Positions 6,160 through 8,827 of a DNA stretch of 8,827 bases are shown piece by piece. The position numbers and the translations under genes were made by a program. Source of the stretch: DASVBJ01 sp036375895 (GTDB lineage: Bacteria; Actinomycetota; Actinomycetes; JACCUZ01); NCBI GenBank assembly GCA_036375895.1, contig DASVBJ010000395.1:1-8827 (forward strand). The letters run 5' to 3'. The notes under the pieces are model-generated. The model was given only the letters and a program-made list of their open reading frames with translations. It searched no databases and was not told the origin of the DNA. Numbering within the stretch: the stretch's first letter is position 1; each line of letters opens with the position of its first letter.

Positions 6160-7410
6160 GTGAAGCTCGAGGGATCGCTCGACGCGTTCAGCCTGCCGGA
6201 CATCTTCCAGCTGCTGAGCTTCACCAAGAAGACGGGCGGCCTGCACCTGGCGAGCGACGGCTCGGACGGTGCCGTGTTCTTCGCCGGCGGCCAGGTCACC
6301 GGCGCCTCCTCCGACAGCGCGCGGCAGCCCCTGGCCCGACGGCTGATCGGCAGCGGCGCGGTCGCCGAGGAGGCGCTCGCGCTGGCGGTGGAGCGGGCCG
6401 CCGGCGAGAACGGGATCGGCGTGGCGCGGGCCCTGCTGGAGGGCGGTGCCGTCGACGCGGACCTGCTCCGCCGGGCGGCCACGGACCAGTGTGTCGACGC
6501 GGTGTTCGACCTGCTGCGCTGGCGGCAGGGTGACTTCGCCTTCGTCGTCGACGAGGCCAACCCGGACGACGTCGGCGTCACGCTCGGCGTCGAGGCCGTG
6601 CTCGCGGACGCCGAGTCGCGCCGGGAGAGCTGGGAGAACGACTCCAAGGTCGTGCCGTCGCCGCAGACGGTGCTCGGCATGCCGCTCGGCCTCGCGGGTG
6701 ACCCCGTCGTCTCACGCGAGGAGTGGGTGCTGCTCGCTCTCGTCGATGGCCGCCGCACGGTGGCCGAGCTGGTGGACCTCACCGGGAACGGCCAGTACGC
6801 CGTGGTGTCGACGCTGGCCGCCCTGGTCCAGCGCGGGCTGCTCGAGGTGCGCGACGACGGCGCTGACCACGTGGGTGCCGTCCTCCGCCTCCAGCAGCTG
6901 CTGGCGCCCCTCGAGGGTGAGCCGTTCACGCCGGTCGTGCAGGCGGCCGAGCCGGCACCGATCACCACCGACGAGGCGGAGCGGGTCTCCGGGCGCGTCG
7001 AGGCGCCGGCAACGGTGCCCGAGGACGAGCAGCCTGGCCAGCCCGCACCGTCGGAGCCGTCGGCACCGTCGGCACCCGAGTCCGCCGAGCCCGCCGAGTC
7101 GCCGGAGAAGGAGCTGGTGACCAGCGCGTCAGCGCCGGCCGGGGCGACGATGCTCGGCGGCGCTCACGTGCCCGGAGACGTGGTGCCCCCGCGGGCGGAG
7201 CCGTTCCTGCCGAAGCGGCAGGCCGACTTCGAGGACAGCCCGCCGGCCCCGGCTGCCCGGCCGGTGCAGGTGTCTGCCGGCGGCCTCGGCGACGTCGTCG
7301 GCGCGACCGCCGTGGCGGTCGACCCCGAGCAGGCGTCGGTCATCGAACGCGACCCGAGTGTCAACCGCAGCCTGATGCTGCGGCTCATCGCCGGCGTCAG
7401 GGGGCTCTGA
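6160..7410 (+). CDS. DUF4388 protein with winged-helix-like domain and disordered tail
   Basis: The 416-residue product begins directly with a DUF4388 (PatA N-terminal-like) domain: KLEGSLDAFSLPDIFQLLSFTKKTG, then FFAGGQVTGA. The domain extends with helices to about residue 150. Proteins with this domain occur beside GTPases, response regulators and motility systems; its biochemical role is not established. Residues about 185-232 (EWVLLALVDGRRTVAELVDLTG ... LVQRGLLEV) look like a winged helix. From about 255 to 375 the chain is Pro/Ala/Glu/Ser-rich low complexity. The last 15 residues, NRSLMLRLIAGVRGL, form an amphipathic helix that looks like a conserved docking peptide. There is no transmembrane segment or enzyme motif. 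GTG 6160 lies one base after the upstream stop and no clear Shine-Dalgarno is visible, so it probably depends on coupled translation. A role as adaptor between roadblock protein and GTPase is inference. Confidence 0.88.
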   Translation: MKLEGSLDAFSLPDIFQLLSFTKKTGGLHLASDGSDGAVFFAGGQVTGASSDSARQPLARRLIGSGAVAEEALALAVERAAGENGIGVARALLEGGAVDADLLRRAATDQCVDAVFDLLRWRQGDFAFVVDEANPDDVGVTLGVEAVLADAESRRESWENDSKVVPSPQTVLGMPLGLAGDPVVSREEWVLLALVDGRRTVAELVDLTGNGQYAVVSTLAALVQRGLLEVRDDGADHVGAVLRLQQLLAPLEGEPFTPVVQAAEPAPITTDEAERVSGRVEAPATVPEDEQPGQPAPSEPSAPSAPESAEPAESPEKELVTSASAPAGATMLGGAHVPGDVVPPRAEPFLPKRQADFEDSPPAPAARPVQVSAGGLGDVVGATAVAVDPEQASVIERDPSVNRSLMLRLIAGVRGL

Positions 7411-7413
7411 ACC

Positions 7414-7989
7414 ATGGCAGCAGCCCGTACCCGCCGCCGCGGCGGCCAGGCGGTGAAGGTGGTCGTCACCGGCCCGTTCGCCGCGGGCAAGACGACGCTG
7501 ATCCGGACCATCAGCGAGATCACCGTGCTCTCGACCGAGCGCGGCATCACCGACGGCACCCGCCGCCGCAAGGCGGAGACGACCGTCGCCATGGACTTCG
7601 GCCGGATCACGATCGACCAGGACCTCGTGCTCTACCTGTTCGGCACGCCGGGGCAGGACCGCTTTGACTTCATGTGGGAGATCCTCGGCGAGGGGATGAT
7701 CGGCTACCTGCTGCTCGTCGACGCGGACCGGGAGGAGTCGATCGGGGAGGCGGCCGGGATCCTGGACGCCTTCCGGCGGATGGCGCGGGTGCCGTACGTC
7801 GTGGCGCTGAACCGCGCCTCCGGCGACGACCACGCGTTGGTGCACCAGGTGCGCGAGCGCCTCGACGTACCGTCCGACGTGGCGATCCTCGCCTGCGACG
7901 CCACCGACAAGGACTCGGTCAAGAACGTGCTGCTCGCGCTGCTGTACGCCGTCCTCGACGAGGTCGAGGCCGAGGCTGTCCGCGCCTGA
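7414..7989 (+). CDS. Ras-like small GTPase, conservon CvnD / MglA type
   Basis: This 191-residue single-domain GTP-binding protein resembles the conservon GTPases of Actinomycetes and, more distantly, MglA. The P-loop is GPFAAGKTT (20-28). A switch I Thr is plausible at T57 in ETTVAMDFG. The G3 region is LYLFGTPGQDRF, with the usual Asp replaced by Gly (G77), as I recall for CvnD proteins, and Gln at Q81. The guanine-specificity motif NKxD is degenerate: N133-R134-A135-S136, with Asp only at 138-139. The C-terminal ACDATDK may provide the G5 loop. A basic N-terminal tail (RTRRRGGQ) precedes the domain; GTG 7453 is a shorter alternative start. ATG 7414 lies four bases after the DUF4388 stop, with AGGGGG (7399-7404) upstream. 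With the roadblock protein it probably forms a nucleotide-controlled switch. No histidine kinase or DUF742 gene of a full conservon is in the window. Confidence 0.93.
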   Translation: MAAARTRRRGGQAVKVVVTGPFAAGKTTLIRTISEITVLSTERGITDGTRRRKAETTVAMDFGRITIDQDLVLYLFGTPGQDRFDFMWEILGEGMIGYLLLVDADREESIGEAAGILDAFRRMARVPYVVALNRASGDDHALVHQVRERLDVPSDVAILACDATDKDSVKNVLLALLYAVLDEVEAEAVRA

Positions 7990-7991
7990 GG
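7988..7991 (+). promoter_or_regulatory. Ribosome-binding site overlapping the GTPase stop
   Basis: GAGG overlaps the TGA stop (7987-7989) of the GTPase gene and lies five bases before ATG 7997. Its presence at this spacing supports translation of the 57-residue ORF. Confidence 0.5.
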
Positions 7992-7996
7992 CCGCG

Positions 7997-8170
7997 ATGG
8001 GGGAGCGCCCGCTGTGGGGTCTCTGGCGCCCCGGCGGGCGGCGCCGTCGGCCCGACCCGCCGTCCACGGTGCACCTCGTCTTCGCCGACCTGAGCGAGGC
8101 GGTGCTGCCGGCGGACTCGGCGCTGGCACGCTCGATGGGGCACGTCGCCGCGTTGCTCGCCGGCAGGTAA
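7997..8170 (+). CDS. Small hypothetical protein (57 aa) between GTPase and pilB
   Basis: An ORF from ATG 7997 to TAA 8168-8170 fills most of the gap between the GTPase gene and pilB. Of 57 sense codons, 54 end in G or C, as expected for a real gene in this genome. The Shine-Dalgarno GAGG overlaps the preceding stop codon, with only seven bases between the two genes. The product has a Trp/Arg/Pro-rich N terminus (ERPLWGLWRPGGRRRR) and a C-terminal part, STVHLVFADLSEAVLPADS then ALARSMGHVAALLAGR, that looks like a short strand followed by helices. I do not recognise the family. There is no signal peptide or transmembrane helix. It may be a small partner of the GTPase cassette or the pilus ATPase; that is context only. 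The basic N terminus could bind nucleic acid or membrane phosphate groups. Confidence 0.6.
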   Translation: MGERPLWGLWRPGGRRRRPDPPSTVHLVFADLSEAVLPADSALARSMGHVAALLAGR

Positions 8171-8179
8171 CCGCGAGCC

Positions 8180-8216
8180 TTCAGGTCGGGGCGGTGCCGC
8201 CCGATGTCGCTAGGGA
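8180..8216 (+). promoter_or_regulatory. Putative sigma-28-type promoter before pilB
   Basis: TCAG (8181-8184) is followed after 15 bases by CCCGATGT (8200-8207), and CTAGGGA lies at 8210-8216. The spacer holds the palindrome GGCGG-TG-CCGCC. Order and spacing match the block at 5546-5583, including the exact CGATG-N3-CTAGGGA arrangement, and both lie just upstream of a gene start. It is a weaker match to the sigma-28 consensus than the first block (TCAG instead of TCAA, C instead of G at the first -10 base). The conserved pair is more certain than the sigma assignment. Confidence 0.5.
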
Positions 8217-8223
8217 CCGATCT

Positions 8224-8241
8224 CGCCGACCTGGGTCGGCG
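8224..8241 (+). other. 7-bp GC hairpin in the pilB leader
   Basis: CGCCGAC (8224-8230) pairs perfectly with GTCGGCG (8235-8241) around the loop CTGG, eight bases after the CTAGGGA element and nine bases before the Shine-Dalgarno at 8251. It would form in the pilB 5' leader if transcription starts near 8210. There is no T-run after it, so it is not a classical terminator. It may stabilise the leader or influence translation. Confidence 0.5.
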
Positions 8242-8250
8242 CCACGTGTG

Positions 8251-8256
8251 AAGGGG
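8251..8256 (+). promoter_or_regulatory. Ribosome-binding site deciding the pilB start
   Basis: AAGGGG lies five bases before GTG 8262. This favours 8262 over the in-frame GTG 8256, which overlaps the site itself. Confidence 0.7.
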
Positions 8257-8261
8257 TGCTG

Positions 8262-8827
8262 GTGAAGCAGCTCGGGGACATCCTGCTCGAGGGCGGTCTG
8301 GTCAACTCGGACCAGCTCCAGGCGGCCTACGACGAGCAGCAGCGCGTCGGGCGGGCGCTGGGGCGTGTCCTGATCGAGCAGGGCGTGCTCACCGAGTCGC
8401 AGCTCGTCGCCGCGCTGGCCACCCAGATCGGCCTGCGGTTCGTCGACCTGTCCGAGTTCGCCGTCGACGGCTCGGCGATCGGACGGGTGCCGGGCGTGGT
8501 GTGTCGACGGCACGCGGCTATGCCGATCGGCTTCGAGGACGGCAAGCTGCTCGTCGCGATGGCCGACCCGGCCAACGTCTTCGCGATCGACGACATCCGC
8601 TCGATCACCAGCATGGACGTCAAGCCGGTCGTGGCCACTCGCGCCGACGTGGCCGCCGCGATCGACCGCTACTACCGCGCCGACTCCGACCTCGACGACC
8701 TCACCAGCGTCATGGACCTGGCCGACGAGGAGGACGACCTCGCCAAGGTCAAGGAGATCGTCGAGGACGCGCCGATCGTCAAGTACGTCAACCTGCTCAT
8801 CACCCAGGCCATCCAGGACCGCGCGTC
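8262..8827 (+). CDS. pilB: PilB/GspE-family type IV pilus assembly ATPase, N-terminal part
   Basis: This is the 5' part of a gene cut by the window end; 188 codons are visible from GTG 8262. Residues 3-55 are a MshEN (T2SSE_N) repeat pair: motif 1 at 3-26 (QLGDILLEGGLVNSDQLQAAYDEQ in pattern), a five-residue linker, and motif 2 at 32-55 (ALGRVLIEQGVLTESQLVAA then LATQ). That is the two times 24-residue layout known to bind cyclic di-GMP in MshE-type ATPases. The rest of the MshEN fold runs to about 135 (LLVAMADPANVFAIDDIRS). An acidic linker follows, then EDAPIVKYVNLLITQAIQDRAS, the characteristic entry to the GspE/PilB ATPase core, so Walker A and B lie beyond the window. The protein should power pilus extension at the cytoplasmic face. 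A tad-type ATPase is unlikely because of the MshEN domain. Confidence 0.9.
   Translation, partial: MKQLGDILLEGGLVNSDQLQAAYDEQQRVGRALGRVLIEQGVLTESQLVAALATQIGLRFVDLSEFAVDGSAIGRVPGVVCRRHAAMPIGFEDGKLLVAMADPANVFAIDDIRSITSMDVKPVVATRADVAAAIDRYYRADSDLDDLTSVMDLADEEDDLAKVKEIVEDAPIVKYVNLLITQAIQDRA

Noticed and set aside
5577..6968. 463-codon minus-strand frame opposite the roadblock and DUF4388 genes
   Set aside because: Ser/Arg/Pro-rich shadow frame. The + strand carries recognisable domains with tight gene spacing and good starts.
8186..8250. Cyclic-di-GMP (GEMM) riboswitch in the pilB leader
   Set aside because: I looked for the conserved GEMM segments because of the MshEN domain and pilus context, but they are absent and the leader is too short for that fold.
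8014..8265. 83-codon + strand ORF overlapping the GTPase-pilB gap
   Set aside because: It overlaps the better 57-residue ORF in another frame, runs through the promoter-like block and the leader hairpin, and is Arg/Ala/Gly-rich without a plausible ribosome-binding site.

Overview
The window is about 8.8 kb of very GC-rich DNA, densely coding on the + strand with G/C-ended codons, GTG starts and 1-4 bp gene overlaps. Gene content and order (DUF6167-like, alaS, ruvX, mltG, aroE) are those of the conserved chromosomal alaS-aroE locus of Actinomycetes. The adjoining type IV pilus-type genes suggest a pilus-bearing lineage such as Nocardioidaceae, Kineosporiaceae or Geodermatophilaceae. That placement is inference; the sequence alone does not fix the family.

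Region 1 (1-5539) is housekeeping: the 3' end of a DUF6167-like gene, complete alaS (alanyl-tRNA synthetase), ruvX (YqgF-fold nuclease), mltG (membrane lytic transglycosylase) and aroE (shikimate dehydrogenase). The reading frames overlap at the DUF6167/alaS, ruvX/mltG and mltG/aroE junctions, so most of the region is probably cotranscribed. The exception is the alaS-ruvX gap (2965-3087). It holds a C-rich run, a near-perfect 24-bp inverted repeat and a 12-bp tandem repeat of Shine-Dalgarno-like sequence running up to the ruvX start.

Region 2 (5540-8827) is accessory and more interesting. A roadblock/LC7 protein, a DUF4388 protein with a winged helix and a long disordered tail, a small Ras-like GTPase of the conservon/MglA type, and a 57-residue unannotated-looking ORF form a tight cassette. 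They are followed by the start of a PilB/GspE-type ATPase with an N-terminal MshEN (cyclic-di-GMP-binding type) domain, cut by the window end. A GTPase with a roadblock partner resembles the MglA/MglB switch that sets the position of type IV pili in other bacteria. The simplest reading is a polarity or activation module for the pilus machine encoded next door.

Two matching sequence blocks, one just before the roadblock gene (5546-5583) and one just before pilB (8180-8216), share a TCA(A/G) box, a GC-palindromic spacer, a CCGATG box and CTAGGGA at identical distance. They resemble sigma-28 (FliA/WhiG family) promoters and would place the GTPase cassette and the pilus ATPase under one motility or development sigma factor. 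This is the strongest non-coding signal in the window. No tRNA, rRNA, CRISPR array, transposase or phage gene was seen, and no gene-free stretch exceeds 300 bases.
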